NCBI RefSeq assembly: GCF_049257235.1
Contig: NZ_JBMMUF010000003.1
Location: 248,001 to 312,000, forward strand
DNA: 64,000 nucleotides
DNA from: Pseudoalteromonas sp049257235
Lineage (GTDB): Bacteria > Pseudomonadota > Gammaproteobacteria > Enterobacterales > Alteromonadaceae
Direction of reading: 5' to 3'
The notes under the pieces were generated by a model. That model was given only the letters and a program-made list of their open reading frames with translations. It was not told the DNA's origin and did no database searches. Every line of letters begins with the position of its first letter. Positions within the stretch are counted from its first letter, which is position 1. Made by a program: the position numbers and the translations under genes. This document shows positions 33,995-43,227 of the stretch, in pieces.

Positions 33995-35083
33995 CTAGGC
34001 TAAATGCGGGCGTTCAAGGTATTCGCGAGATTGCATTTCTTGTAAGCGACTAATGCATCGCTTGAACTCAAAATTCAGGGTACCTTGAGTATAAAGTTGC
34101 TCGATGTCCGCTTCTGCGGAGATGATCAAAGTCACATTACGCTCATAGAACTCATCAACAAGCGCGATGAAACGACGGGCAGCATCGTCATTGTGTTGCC
34201 CCATTTGCTTCACGTTGGATAACAACACGGTGTTGTATAAGCGTGAGATTTCCATGTAATCAACTTGCGAACGCGCTGTTTCGCATAACTCACGAAAGTC
34301 GAACATTACGATACAATCGCACACCATGCGTGTTTTGATCATACGCCCTTCAATTTCGATGGCCTCGTTCGCACGGCCAGGTTCAGGCGACAGCTGCTCA
34401 AAATAGGCAAACAGGTTTTTATCTGCTTGCTCATCAAGTGGGCTGTGAAAAATCTCTGCTTGTTCTAGCGTACGCAAACGGTAATCGACTCCTGAGTCCA
34501 CATTCACTACTTCGGTATTGGCATTAACAAGTGCAATGGCCGGTAAGAAACGCGCACGCTGTAAGCCATTTTTATATAGTTCATCCGGTACGATATTCGA
34601 CGTTGCAACCAAAATAATGCCACGCTCAAACAAGGCTTCCATCAAGCCGCCTAGCAACATTGCATCCGTAATATCCTGGACAAAAAATTCATCAAAGCAG
34701 ATGATGTCAGTTTCGCTTTTTAGCTTGTCAGCCACCGTTAAAAGTGGATTTTTTACATCTTTGAGTTGCTTTAATTCTTGATGCACACGGTGCATAAAGC
34801 GGTGAAAGTGCACACGCATCTTTCGCTCAGTAGGGAGTGCCTCGAAAAATGTATCAACTAGGTAGGTCTTACCACGTCCAACACCACCCCAAAAATAGAG
34901 CCCTTTAATTGGCTTCGTGCTATCCTTGGAAAAGAGCTTCGCAAAAAAACCTGAAGGCTTCTTAGGCTGAGCAACAATGTCATCGAACAGTCGTTGCAAA
35001 TGCTTTACCGCATTTTCTTGTGCTGCATCGAAAAGGAAGTCATCTCGTTGTAAGTCTTGTTGATATTTTTGCCAAGGTGTCAT
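33995..35083 (-). CDS. zapE: Cell-division ATPase ZapE
   Basis: This 362-residue AFG1-like AAA ATPase modulates Z-ring constriction in E. coli. Walker A is in 'WGGVGRGKTYLVDTF', Walker B is 'IICFDEFFVQDI', and the sensor region 'LVATSNIVPDELYKNGLQRARFLP' (shown here across its length) is typical. I chose the ATG at 35083 because 'MTPWQKYQQDL' is how relatives begin; two in-frame ATGs upstream would add a 29-residue segment without family resemblance, and none has a good ribosome-binding site. It is divergent from zapG. Confidence 0.9.
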   Translation of the reverse strand: MTPWQKYQQDLQRDDFLFDAAQENAVKHLQRLFDDIVAQPKKPSGFFAKLFSKDSTKPIKGLYFWGGVGRGKTYLVDTFFEALPTERKMRVHFHRFMHRVHQELKQLKDVKNPLLTVADKLKSETDIICFDEFFVQDITDAMLLGGLMEALFERGIILVATSNIVPDELYKNGLQRARFLPAIALVNANTEVVNVDSGVDYRLRTLEQAEIFHSPLDEQADKNLFAYFEQLSPEPGRANEAIEIEGRMIKTRMVCDCIVMFDFRELCETARSQVDYMEISRLYNTVLLSNVKQMGQHNDDAARRFIALVDEFYERNVTLIISAEADIEQLYTQGTLNFEFKRCISRLQEMQSREYLERPHLA

Positions 35084-35182
35084 GGTATTTACGGCGTAGT
35101 TAGGTGTAAATTTTTGCGCTATCTTAACACGGCTCATCACAAAGCGTATATTTGGCTGGTAAGTTTTCATAAGGGGAAGTCT

Positions 35183-35632
35183 ATGTCGACAATCACTTGG
35201 TTAGGAGTAGTTATCATCATCGCCGCGTCCAGTTTCTTTCTCGGCGGATGGTTCACCAAGAAAAGGTTTAAACAAGAAGAGCTTGAGGAGCAAGCGCAAA
35301 CTGCACAACGTGAGTTAGAGCAGTATCGTCAGGACGTCGCTGACCACCTCGACAACACCAATAAACTGATAAGTAAACTCAAAGATAATTACGAACAACT
35401 GGCAAACCATGTACAGCAAAGCGACCATTTATTGCTTGCTAAGAAAAACATCGATATGAGCCAACCGTTCTTTTCTAAAGAGACCACTGAGCAACTTCAT
35501 GCCTCATTAAGTCAGCGCCCAGAGCGTCATGGCATCAATACAGTGCACGACAGTCAACCGGCCGACTATGCCGCGGGTGAATCAGGTTTATTTAGCGGCC
35601 AGAAAAAGGAAACCGAGCAGCAACCTGCTTGA
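35183..35632 (+). CDS. zapG: ZapG/YhcB-family inner-membrane protein (DUF1043)
   Basis: This 149-residue protein has an N-terminal membrane helix ('WLGVVIIIAASSFFLGGW'), a long coiled coil (about 25-90) with 'TNKLISKLKDNYEQLANHV', and a polar tail. E. coli YhcB links cell division, peptidoglycan and phospholipid synthesis. The ATG at 35183 has AGGGGAAG upstream, so the longer open frame is not used. It is divergent from zapE, as in relatives. Confidence 0.88.
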   Translation: MSTITWLGVVIIIAASSFFLGGWFTKKRFKQEELEEQAQTAQRELEQYRQDVADHLDNTNKLISKLKDNYEQLANHVQQSDHLLLAKKNIDMSQPFFSKETTEQLHASLSQRPERHGINTVHDSQPADYAAGESGLFSGQKKETEQQPA

Positions 35633-35658
35633 TAAATAAGCAATCGTTTAGCTCTTGA

Positions 35659-35688
35659 GGAACTAAATTAGTGACCCCATAGTCAGTA
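35659..35688 (+). promoter_or_regulatory. Possible sigma-E-type promoter upstream of degQ
   Basis: GGAACTA (35659-35665) matches 6 of 7 positions of the sigma-E -35 consensus. After 16 bases comes GTCAGTA (35682-35688), a partial match to the sigma-E -10. Envelope-stress control of periplasmic proteases is well known, but a terminator-like hairpin lies between this site and degQ. Confidence 0.35.
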
Positions 35689-35711
35689 TAGAAAATAGCT
35701 TTATAGGTAAC

Positions 35712-35736
35712 GGGCTGCAATGCGGCCCTCTCTTTT
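35712..35736 (+). terminator. Terminator-like hairpin after zapG, ahead of degQ
   Basis: GGGCTGC-AAT-GCGGCCC (7 pairs, one G-T) is followed by TCTCTTTT. It is 80 bases after the zapG stop and 17 bases before the degQ start codon, so it either ends zapG or sits in the degQ leader. Confidence 0.65.
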
Positions 35737-35752
35737 GGAGTGTTTCTGTACT

Positions 35753-37105
35753 ATGAAAATGAAGTTATCAGTTCTCAGTGCCGCGATTTTATCGGCAACC
35801 CTATTTATTCAACCTAGCATCAGCCACGCAAAACTTCCCGTGGCCGTGGATGGACAACAACTCCCAACTCTAGCTCCTATGCTTGAGCGCGTTACCCCAG
35901 GGGTTGTCAGTATCCGCGTTTCAGGCTCAAAAGAAGTAAGAACACGTGTCGACCCGTTTGATTTTTTCTTCGGTCGACCACAACCTCGCTCGCAAAAGCG
36001 CCCCTTCAGTGGCTTGGGTTCTGGCGTCATTATTGATGCAGACGACGGCTATATTGTCACCAACAACCATGTGATTGACGGTGCACAAGAAATGCTTGTT
36101 ACTTTAGAAGATGGTCGCGAGTTCGAGGCGAAGCTGATCGGCGCGGATAAAGAATCAGATATCGCTTTACTGCAAATCGATGGCGACGATCTCACCGAAA
36201 TTAGCATCGCTGACTCCGATAAGTTACGTGTGGGCGACTTTTCAGTTGCCATCGGTAACCCATTTGGCCTCAGCCACACAGTAACATCGGGGATTGTTAG
36301 TGCGCTTGGGCGCAGCGGTCTAAATATTGAAGGCTACGAAGACTTTATTCAAACCGATGCGGCTATTAACCAAGGTAATTCAGGCGGTGCGCTTGTTAAC
36401 TTAAAAGGTGAACTCATCGGTATTAATACGGCCATTCTCGGTGCTTCCGGCGGGAATGTTGGCATCGGTTTCGCCATACCATCGAACATGATGAAGAACC
36501 TTGTTGACCAAATCATCGAATATGGGCAAGTACGCCGTGGTTCTCTGGGTATATCTGGACGTACACTCGATGCAGGTTATGCCAAAGCGCTGGGATTAGA
36601 GGTTAAACAAGGCGCCATGGTTGAGCGAGTCGTTGAAGACTCGGCAGCCGAAAAAGCAGGAATTAAAGCAGGCGACGTTATTATTAGTGTTAATGGCAAC
36701 GACATTCGCAGCTTCCAAGAGCTACAAGGTAAAATAGCCACTTTAGGTGAAGGTAAAGAAGTAGAAATTGGCTTATATCGCGATGGTGATGAAATTGAGG
36801 TGGACGTCACACTTGCTGCCGCAGGTGACATTGCCAAAGAAGCAGCTGAAGTTCACCCGGCACTTGCCGGCGCTGAGCTAGAATCGGGTAAACGCAACGG
36901 TATCAAGGGTGTGATTGTCAACTCGGTCGACCCTCGCTCGGTTGCAGCGCGCCTCGGACTTGAAGAAGGAGACGTGATCACTCAGGTTAACCGTCAGCGC
37001 GTAGAAACTGTGCGCGAGCTCAGCAGCACTATCGCCGATATTGACGGCAACATCGTCCTCGTTGTGCGTCGCGGTAATAGCACCTTCTTCGCGCCAATCC
37101 AGTAA
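35753..37105 (+). CDS. degQ: Periplasmic serine endoprotease DegQ
   Basis: This HtrA-family protease/chaperone has 450 residues: a signal peptide (1-26), a trypsin-like domain with H106, D136 and S210 ('GNSGGAL'), and two PDZ domains (about 265-355 and 375-445). It degrades misfolded envelope proteins. The short LA loop ('FFFGRPQPRS') fits DegQ better than DegP. I use the ATG at 35753, which gives a normal signal peptide. degS follows after 99 bases. Confidence 0.94.
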   Translation: MKMKLSVLSAAILSATLFIQPSISHAKLPVAVDGQQLPTLAPMLERVTPGVVSIRVSGSKEVRTRVDPFDFFFGRPQPRSQKRPFSGLGSGVIIDADDGYIVTNNHVIDGAQEMLVTLEDGREFEAKLIGADKESDIALLQIDGDDLTEISIADSDKLRVGDFSVAIGNPFGLSHTVTSGIVSALGRSGLNIEGYEDFIQTDAAINQGNSGGALVNLKGELIGINTAILGASGGNVGIGFAIPSNMMKNLVDQIIEYGQVRRGSLGISGRTLDAGYAKALGLEVKQGAMVERVVEDSAAEKAGIKAGDVIISVNGNDIRSFQELQGKIATLGEGKEVEIGLYRDGDEIEVDVTLAAAGDIAKEAAEVHPALAGAELESGKRNGIKGVIVNSVDPRSVAARLGLEEGDVITQVNRQRVETVRELSSTIADIDGNIVLVVRRGNSTFFAPIQ

Positions 37106-37130
37106 CTCTCTAGGTTTGCGCCTAAGATTC

Positions 37131-37155
37131 AACAGCGGCACCCTTGCCGCTGTTG
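37131..37155 (+). terminator. Hairpin between degQ and degS
   Basis: AACAGCGGC and GCCGCTGTT form a perfect 9-bp stem with a 6- to 7-base loop, 26 bases after the degQ stop. The following GCTATTTG is only partly T-rich. It probably lowers read-through into degS. Confidence 0.65.
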
Positions 37156-37204
37156 CTATTTGTATGCCATCATATCAATTCAATACACTAATAATAATGA
37201 CTCC

Positions 37205-38287
37205 GTGCTAAAACAATTCAAATTTATACTTGTGCCACTATTGAGTGGATTAGGGCTAGCTTTTGTCATCATGCTGGCGATACCGTCCTTACGTGAGTCG
37301 CTTCTGCCCTTGTTAGCCGGTGATGCATTTAATGGCTCGCACATGAGCTATGCCAAAGCGGTAAAACGCGCAGCCCCTGCGGTTGTGACTGTGTATTCAG
37401 AACGAATTTCGACACAACCTCGATACCTGCAACAGCAAAACACCGTATCCGAGATTGGCTCTGGGGTGCTGATGTCCAGTGATGGTTATATTCTGACTAA
37501 TTACCATGTGATTAACAGCGCCGATGTGATCATGGTCATGCTCAGTGATGGTCGTCACTACAGTGATGCGCGTTTGGTGGGTTTTGATCCCGTCACTGAC
37601 TTAGCTCTCCTAAAAATAGAGGCGCAAGATCTGCCTAAAATTCCGATTAACCCGTCATTTTCTCCTCAAGTCGGCGATGTTGTACTGGCTATAGGTAACC
37701 CTCTCAACTTAGGGCAAACGATTACGCAAGGTATTGTCAGCGCAACAGGTAAGCAACGCCTTACCGACAGCTCTCACTCAAGCTTGTTGCAAATGGATGC
37801 AGCTATAAACGTCGGAAACTCAGGGGGAGCGCTCGTTAACTCTCATGGTGATTTAGTCGGTATTACTTCGGCACAATTTAAAACGCGCCGAAACCTTGAT
37901 ATTCAGGGTATTTTCTTTGCAGTGCCCTATTCTCTTGCCAAAGATGTCATGGACAAACTCATAAAGTATGGACGCGTTGTACGTGGTTACATGGGCATGG
38001 ATGTCACCGCGGTGGATAAAGAAGGCCGTGACGTAACCAACAACCAAATGGCGATTGCCGGTATGCGTATTGATAACCTTGATCCTCTCGGGCCTGCATG
38101 GCAAGCGGGTATTCAAGAAGGAGATATCGTGGTGAGTATGGATGGTTACTCTGTTAGTGATATTCAGCAGAGTTTAGAGCGAATCGCTAACACTTTACCG
38201 GGTACCAAATTAGAAGTGCAGTTACAGCGCGGTGGTAAGCTGATGAGTTTAGTGGTTACGGTTGCCGAGCTTGAAACGCAAATGTAA
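37205..38287 (+). CDS. degS: Inner-membrane serine protease DegS
   Basis: This 360-residue stress-sensor protease begins the cleavage of anti-sigma factor RseA. One N-terminal membrane helix (about 5-27) anchors it. The triad is H101, D132 and S206 in 'GNSGGAL'. A single PDZ domain (about 255-345) would bind unfolded porin tails. The GTG at 37205 gives the family-like start 'LKQFKFILVPL'; a TTG 15 codons upstream is in frame but adds nothing recognisable. Length is close to the 355 residues of E. coli DegS. Confidence 0.92.
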   Translation: MLKQFKFILVPLLSGLGLAFVIMLAIPSLRESLLPLLAGDAFNGSHMSYAKAVKRAAPAVVTVYSERISTQPRYLQQQNTVSEIGSGVLMSSDGYILTNYHVINSADVIMVMLSDGRHYSDARLVGFDPVTDLALLKIEAQDLPKIPINPSFSPQVGDVVLAIGNPLNLGQTITQGIVSATGKQRLTDSSHSSLLQMDAAINVGNSGGALVNSHGDLVGITSAQFKTRRNLDIQGIFFAVPYSLAKDVMDKLIKYGRVVRGYMGMDVTAVDKEGRDVTNNQMAIAGMRIDNLDPLGPAWQAGIQEGDIVVSMDGYSVSDIQQSLERIANTLPGTKLEVQLQRGGKLMSLVVTVAELETQM

Positions 38288-38325
38288 TGGCCCTCGTACA
38301 CAGTATACTTTATAAGTAAACGAAC

Positions 38326-38352
38326 AAAAAAGCTGCATTATGCAGCTTTTTT
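38326..38352. terminator. Bidirectional terminator between degS and murA
   Basis: AAAAAAGCTGCAT and ATGCAGCTTTTTT are nearly perfect arms with A and T runs on both sides. It serves degS on the plus strand and murA on the minus strand, 17 bases beyond the murA stop. Confidence 0.9.
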
Positions 38353-38368
38353 CTTTTATATCAGGCAA

Positions 38369-39628
38369 TTAAGCGCTTACTCGCTTAATATTTGCACCAA
38401 GCGCACTGAGTTTATCTTCAATGTGCTCATAGCCCCTATCCACGTGATAAATACGGTCTACGCGCGTCTCTCCTTCGGAGATAATCCCAGTCAAGATTAG
38501 ACTCGCAGAGGCGCGTAAGTCGGTTGCCATCACTTGAGCACCACTAAGCTTGGTCGACTCACCACAAATTGCGGTATTGCCCTCTAGGCGGATGTTTGCC
38601 CCCATGCGCTGTAACTCAGGCACATGCATAAAACGATTCTCAAAGATGGTTTCAGTGATAGTCGCACTGCCATTTGCAACAACATTTAATGCCGTGAATT
38701 GTGCTTGCATGTCTGTTGGGAAACCCGGATGCGGCGCAGTTTTGATATTGACTGCTTTTAGCTCGCGGCCACGCATGTCGAGATAAATGGTGTTATCAGT
38801 CACTTCGATATGGGCATTGGCTTCACGCAGCTTCTCAATCACCGGCTCTAAGCTGTGATAGTCAGTGTTCTTACACAGAATATCACCTTTAGCCATCGCT
38901 GCTGCCACTAAGAAAGTGCCGGTTTCGATACGGTCAGGCAAAATTGCGTGCTCGCAACCACCTAAACGCTCAACACCTTCAATCTCGATACGGCTTGTAC
39001 CAGCACCTGTGATTTTCGCGCCCATGTTATTAAGGTATTTCGCTAAATCGCTGATTTCTGGCTCGCGAGCTGCGTTCTCAAGTACTGTGTTGCCTTCGGC
39101 TAACGTTGCAGCCATAAGAAGGTTTTCAGTCGCACCTACACTCACTGTGTCCATGAAGATTTCAGCGCCTTTCAAACGACCGTCAACACGCGCATGGATG
39201 TAGCCGTTTTCAACTTCAATTTCCGCGCCCATGCGGCGCATACCTTGAATATGGATATCAACAGGGCGAGCGCCAATAGCACAGCCCCCCGGCAAAGACA
39301 CTTGTGCTTTACCAAAACGCGCCAGTAAAGGGCCTAATGCCAACACTGAAGCACGCATCTGCTTTACTAATTCGTATGGCGCGAGGATATTGTTAACAGT
39401 CCCACCATCAACGTAAAGATTGCCATCACGCCAATAAACCTCAGCGCCCAGCTCTTTTAACAACGCTTCTGTGGTAGTGATATCGCGAAGCTTTGGCACG
39501 TTGCTGAAACAACTTGTTGAGTCAGCGAGTAACGCGGCAAATAAAATAGGTAGTGCAGCATTTTTCGCACCTGAAATTGTGACTTCACCGCTTAAAGGGG
39601 TGCCACCTTGAATAATAAAATGGTCCAT
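38369..39628 (-). CDS. murA: UDP-N-acetylglucosamine 1-carboxyvinyltransferase
   Basis: This 419-residue cytoplasmic enzyme adds enolpyruvate to UDP-GlcNAc, the first committed step of peptidoglycan synthesis. C116 in 'SLPGGCAIGARPVD' is the fosfomycin-target Cys, and K22 in 'ISGAKNAALP' is the other catalytic residue. Last gene of the mla-ibaG-murA run, the conserved gammaproteobacterial order. Confidence 0.97.
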   Translation of the reverse strand: MDHFIIQGGTPLSGEVTISGAKNAALPILFAALLADSTSCFSNVPKLRDITTTEALLKELGAEVYWRDGNLYVDGGTVNNILAPYELVKQMRASVLALGPLLARFGKAQVSLPGGCAIGARPVDIHIQGMRRMGAEIEVENGYIHARVDGRLKGAEIFMDTVSVGATENLLMAATLAEGNTVLENAAREPEISDLAKYLNNMGAKITGAGTSRIEIEGVERLGGCEHAILPDRIETGTFLVAAAMAKGDILCKNTDYHSLEPVIEKLREANAHIEVTDNTIYLDMRGRELKAVNIKTAPHPGFPTDMQAQFTALNVVANGSATITETIFENRFMHVPELQRMGANIRLEGNTAICGESTKLSGAQVMATDLRASASLILTGIISEGETRVDRIYHVDRGYEHIEDKLSALGANIKRVSA

Positions 39629-39642
39629 TATGAAATAACCTG

Positions 39643-39900
39643 TTATTGCGGGAGGATAAATTTACGTTCGCGTTGCCACTGCTGTGGCGTGAATGCACGA
39701 ATGGTGACTGCGTGAATCGTGCCGTCTGAAATTTGATCCATCAGCGGCTTATAAACGAGCTGTTGTTTTTTTACCGGGGTTACCCCGTCGAAGCAGTCAC
39801 CCACAGCGATTACCTGATAATGGGTACCTTCAACTTTAACGATGACTTCCTCGAGCTCTAGCTCTTCTTTCAATAAAGCTTCAACTTGACTGCTTTGCAT
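39643..39900 (-). CDS. ibaG: BolA-family protein IbaG
   Basis: This 85-residue BolA-like protein has the class II nucleotide-like fold and the conserved 'GTHYQVIAVGDCFDG' and 'HAVTIRAFTP' segments. IbaG works with monothiol glutaredoxin in iron-sulfur trafficking. The ATG at 39900 is preceded by GAGTGAGAG; a GTG three codons up is also in frame. It lies 5 bases after mlaB and 14 bases before murA. Confidence 0.92.
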   Translation of the reverse strand: MQSSQVEALLKEELELEEVIVKVEGTHYQVIAVGDCFDGVTPVKKQQLVYKPLMDQISDGTIHAVTIRAFTPQQWQRERKFILPQ

Positions 39901-39905
39901 TACTC

Positions 39906-40199
39906 TCACTCAAAAATATTGTCTACCTGACCTAGTTGCATCAACTTGTGCAACTGTTCAGGAATATGCTCTAACTGTAGTTGTTTACCTTGTTTACGCA
40001 ATTGCGATAAACAATCTAACAACCAAGCTAATCCGGCTGTATCAACACGCCCTACTTTTTCTAGGTTTAGTTGCACAGTATCCGCACTCGCGGTTAATAA
40101 CTGCTGAACTAGGGTCTTGTCGGCAACACTGACACGGGTCAATTCACCTTCGAGGGTGAATTGACTCTCACTGTTTCGCGATAATATAAGGTTACTCAT
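39906..40199 (-). CDS. mlaB: STAS-domain protein MlaB
   Basis: This 97-residue cytoplasmic STAS protein stabilises the MlaFE transporter. 'VGRVDTAGLAWLLDCLSQLR' is the conserved central segment, with the Thr of 'DTAG' at the key position. The ATG at 40199 overlaps mlaC by 8 bases; the longer open frame would run far into mlaC. Small and divergent but clear by position. Confidence 0.88.
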   Translation of the reverse strand: MSNLILSRNSESQFTLEGELTRVSVADKTLVQQLLTASADTVQLNLEKVGRVDTAGLAWLLDCLSQLRKQGKQLQLEHIPEQLHKLMQLGQVDNIFE

Positions 40200-40869
40200 T
40201 ACCACCTTCGCCACGAAACTGAACTGGCAACTTACTTTTCTTATCCAGTAAATCAATCACATATTCAATGCCTTCTTGGCGCAAGATACCATGTAATTCA
40301 CTTTGTTTGGCATCTAGTAGGCTAATACCTTCAGCTATCATGTCATAAGCGCGCCAGTTGTTGTTGTTATCCTTACGCACTTTGAAGCCAATATCAATAT
40401 CCGGTTTACCTGGATCCTTGATTGTTGTTTTTACTACGACGACATTTGCATCGCCAACTTCATGTGCTTGCTCAAAAATAACAGTTTGATCAGTGTATTG
40501 TGTGAACACACCCGCATAGGTTGTCACTAGGTAATTTTTAAACACATCCATGAAGCGTTTGATATTCTCAATCGCTTGCTTTTTCTCTTGTGGGTCTTCA
40601 ATTGAGCGCGCTTTTTGAATATAGCTAGCAAGTACACGATATGACGCATATTTGTAGTCAATGTATGGTAGCAACTCTTGCTCAACAATCACTTTGAGGT
40701 GTTCTTTATCCGCAATAATTTGCTCTTGATCTTTCTCAATGCGTTTGAATGTTTTATCGGCTACTTGCTGAACCATAGCAAATGGGTCATCAAGCTCGAT
40801 TTGCGCTGCTTGTGTCACTGGCGCCAATACCAACAAAGCGCCAATTAATAGATTTACAAACTTACCCAT
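40192..40869 (-). CDS. mlaC: Periplasmic phospholipid-binding protein MlaC
   Basis: This 225-residue soluble shuttle carries phospholipid between the outer-membrane MlaA complex and MlaFEDB. A signal peptide ends at about 21 ('PVTQA-AQIEL'). 'QELLPYIDYKYASYRVL' and 'YDMIAEGISLLDAKQSE' are family segments. It is 5 bases after mlaD. Confidence 0.93.
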   Translation of the reverse strand: MGKFVNLLIGALLVLAPVTQAAQIELDDPFAMVQQVADKTFKRIEKDQEQIIADKEHLKVIVEQELLPYIDYKYASYRVLASYIQKARSIEDPQEKKQAIENIKRFMDVFKNYLVTTYAGVFTQYTDQTVIFEQAHEVGDANVVVVKTTIKDPGKPDIDIGFKVRKDNNNNWRAYDMIAEGISLLDAKQSELHGILRQEGIEYVIDLLDKKSKLPVQFRGEGGNE

Positions 40870-40874
40870 GAAAA

Positions 40875-41429
40875 CTACTCGCTACTTTGATTAAATAAAA
40901 ATTGGCCAATAAGCTCTTCTAATACCAAGGCTGACTTGGTATCGGTGATCATATCGCCGTCCTTTAAAGCCGTAGACTGCACACCAAAGATGGCGTCAAT
41001 AGACAGTTCGTCAGCTTCATCACGCTTTGCAACCTCATTACCCAAACATGTTTGCTGGGCTGTATCACTGGCAATAACAGGATTGATCCCTAGGTACTGC
41101 TCACCCAGGATACCCGATGTCAAAATAGAAACTGACGTCGCATCTGAGAATTTACATTCGTAGTTAGTATCAATCGCCATATAAACAACAGGCACAAACT
41201 CAGTGGGGTGAACCATAATCTCGTCGACCCTACCGATCACTACTCCGCCGACCTTAATAGGTGCGCGTACTTTTAACGATCCTATGTTTTCAAACTTAGC
41301 GTGCAATGAATAGGTTCCATTACCGCCATCAATACCAGCATTGGCAACTTTTAGCGCCAGCATAACCAATGCCGCAACGCCCATAGAGACGAACAAGCCA
41401 ACCAAAATTTCAATTTTTCTCGAATTCAT
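40875..41429 (-). CDS. mlaD: MCE-domain substrate-binding protein MlaD
   Basis: This 184-residue inner-membrane-anchored protein forms a hexameric ring that passes phospholipid. There is an N-terminal membrane helix ('GLFVSMGVAALVMLALKV') and one MCE domain (about 39-117) with 'VRAPIKVGGVVIGRV', then a helical tail. It lies 12 bases after mlaE. Confidence 0.94.
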   Translation of the reverse strand: MNSRKIEILVGLFVSMGVAALVMLALKVANAGIDGGNGTYSLHAKFENIGSLKVRAPIKVGGVVIGRVDEIMVHPTEFVPVVYMAIDTNYECKFSDATSVSILTSGILGEQYLGINPVIASDTAQQTCLGNEVAKRDEADELSIDAIFGVQSTALKDGDMITDTKSALVLEELIGQFLFNQSSE

Positions 41430-41441
41430 GGTGTTAATCCT

Positions 41442-42230
41442 TTAGCCGCCAAACATCACGGCGGTCAAAATAAAATCGAAGCCAAGTACGGCTAGTGAAG
41501 AGTGCACAACAGTTTCTGTGGTCGCGCGACTGATACCTTCTGACGTTGGTACACAGTCATAGCCTTTGTATAGTGCAATCCAAGTAACGAGCAGGGCGAA
41601 TACAAAGCTTTTGATGATGCCGTTGAGGATATCTTTCTCAAAAGACACTTGCGATTGCATAATTGACCAGAAGCTTCCTCTATCCACTCCCAACCAATCA
41701 ACGCCAACAAGGTGCGCGCCAATAATCGCAACTGCTGAAAAAATAAGTGCTAATGCAGGCATGCTGATCATACCCGCCCAAAAGCGTGGAGCAATGACTC
41801 TTTTAAGAGGGTCAACGGCCATCATTTCTAGACTTGTTAGCTGCTCAGTTGCTTTCATAAGGCCAATTTCTGCTGTCAGCGCACTGCCAGCACGCCCAGC
41901 AAACAACAAAGCCGTGACCACCGGTCCCAACTCTCGAAGTAAACTTAACGCGACCAATGGACCTAGACTATCTTCAGCTCCGTAATCCACCAATACCGTG
42001 TAACCTTGCAAGGCCAGCACCATACCGATAAATAATCCTGAAACCACGATAATAATAAGTGACAAAAAGCCAACCATATAGAGCTGGCGAATAAGTAAGG
42101 GCGCGCCTTTACGGAAGTTGGGCATACTAAGCAGTGCACCTAACAACATCTGGGTTGCACGGCCCATTGACGCGAATCGGCTCAGCGTTTTATGGCCAAG
42201 ACGCTGCCAAAATTCAATTAATGCAGACAT
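41442..42230 (-). CDS. mlaE: Phospholipid ABC transporter permease MlaE
   Basis: This 262-residue permease has five to six membrane helices and the family signature 'LRELGPVVTALLFAGRAG' followed by 'LTAEIGLMKATEQ', the coupling region. The start overlaps the mlaF stop as TAATG. It forms the membrane core of the complex that maintains outer-membrane lipid asymmetry. Confidence 0.95.
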   Translation of the reverse strand: MSALIEFWQRLGHKTLSRFASMGRATQMLLGALLSMPNFRKGAPLLIRQLYMVGFLSLIIIVVSGLFIGMVLALQGYTVLVDYGAEDSLGPLVALSLLRELGPVVTALLFAGRAGSALTAEIGLMKATEQLTSLEMMAVDPLKRVIAPRFWAGMISMPALALIFSAVAIIGAHLVGVDWLGVDRGSFWSIMQSQVSFEKDILNGIIKSFVFALLVTWIALYKGYDCVPTSEGISRATTETVVHSSLAVLGFDFILTAVMFGG

Positions 42231-43063
42231 TATGACAACAACTCCTGCTCATAGGGCTGAGCGTCAAAATGAAAAGGTACGGGCCCATCCGACAAGCCCT
42301 GTAAGAACTGTTGTACCAGCGGTGATTCATGCTTACGCAATTGCTCAGGGCTGCCTGCACCAATCACCCCTTTTTCAGCAATGATAATGGCATGATCAGC
42401 GATACTCATTACCTCAGGAACATCATGGGTCACAATCAAAGACGACAAACCTAATACTTCGTTTAATGATTTGATTAATTTCACCAATACCCCCATTGAT
42501 ATAGGGTCTTGGCCAGCAAATGGTTCGTCATACATGATAAACTCAGGGTCTAGTGCAATAGCACGCGCAAGCGCTGCTCGTCTTGCCATACCACCCGATA
42601 ACTCAGCAGGCATAAGATCTTTTGCACCACGCAGACCCACGGCCTGTAACTTCATAAGCACAATCAGGCGAATCAACTCTTCACTAAGCTGGGTATGTTC
42701 GCGCAGCGGAAATGCGATATTGTCAAACACCGACATATCGGTAAATAACGCGCCACTTTGAAACAGCATGCTCATTTTAGTGCGCGCACGGTAAAGCTCG
42801 GCACGGGTCATGCTTGGAATGCTTTGGCCTTGGAAAAGAATATCACCGTTATCAGGCTTGAGTTGACCACCAATGAGACGTAACAGGGTCGTCTTACCTA
42901 TGCCGCTAGGGCCCATAATCGCGGTAATTTTCCCTTTGGGAATGGTGAAATCCATATTTTGATAGATCACACGCTCAGCGCGTTTAAAGGTAACGTCCTT
43001 GATCTCTACGATTGGTTGCGACAAGTCGCTCTCCCACAAATCTTCTATCGATAGACCTCGCAT
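42230..43063 (-). CDS. mlaF: Phospholipid ABC transporter ATPase MlaF
   Basis: This 277-residue ABC ATPase powers the Mla transporter. Walker A is 'GPSGIGKTT', the signature is 'LSGGMARR', and Walker B is 'FIMYDEPF' with the following Ala-Gly-Gln-Asp D-loop. First gene of mlaFEDCB-ibaG-murA. Upstream (43064-43227) lies a divergent control region shared with yrbG. Confidence 0.96.
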   Translation of the reverse strand: MRGLSIEDLWESDLSQPIVEIKDVTFKRAERVIYQNMDFTIPKGKITAIMGPSGIGKTTLLRLIGGQLKPDNGDILFQGQSIPSMTRAELYRARTKMSMLFQSGALFTDMSVFDNIAFPLREHTQLSEELIRLIVLMKLQAVGLRGAKDLMPAELSGGMARRAALARAIALDPEFIMYDEPFAGQDPISMGVLVKLIKSLNEVLGLSSLIVTHDVPEVMSIADHAIIIAEKGVIGAGSPEQLRKHESPLVQQFLQGLSDGPVPFHFDAQPYEQELLS

Positions 43064-43227
43064 TTTAAAGTTTTTTTACAATAAGGGAAAAAAGAATCTG
43101 TAAAAATTTGTAAGATCAGAGAAATTCTTTCATTGACGCACAATTTCGATGCGTTTTTTTACACAATTACAGCGGCTTTTGTTACTATTTGCGCCAGTGT
43201 TCATTATTACTTTTCGGCTTTGCAATC

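Noticed and set aside
41566..41985. 139-codon open frame antisense to mlaE
   Set aside because: Shadow of the permease gene with low-complexity Ala/Ser/Pro composition.
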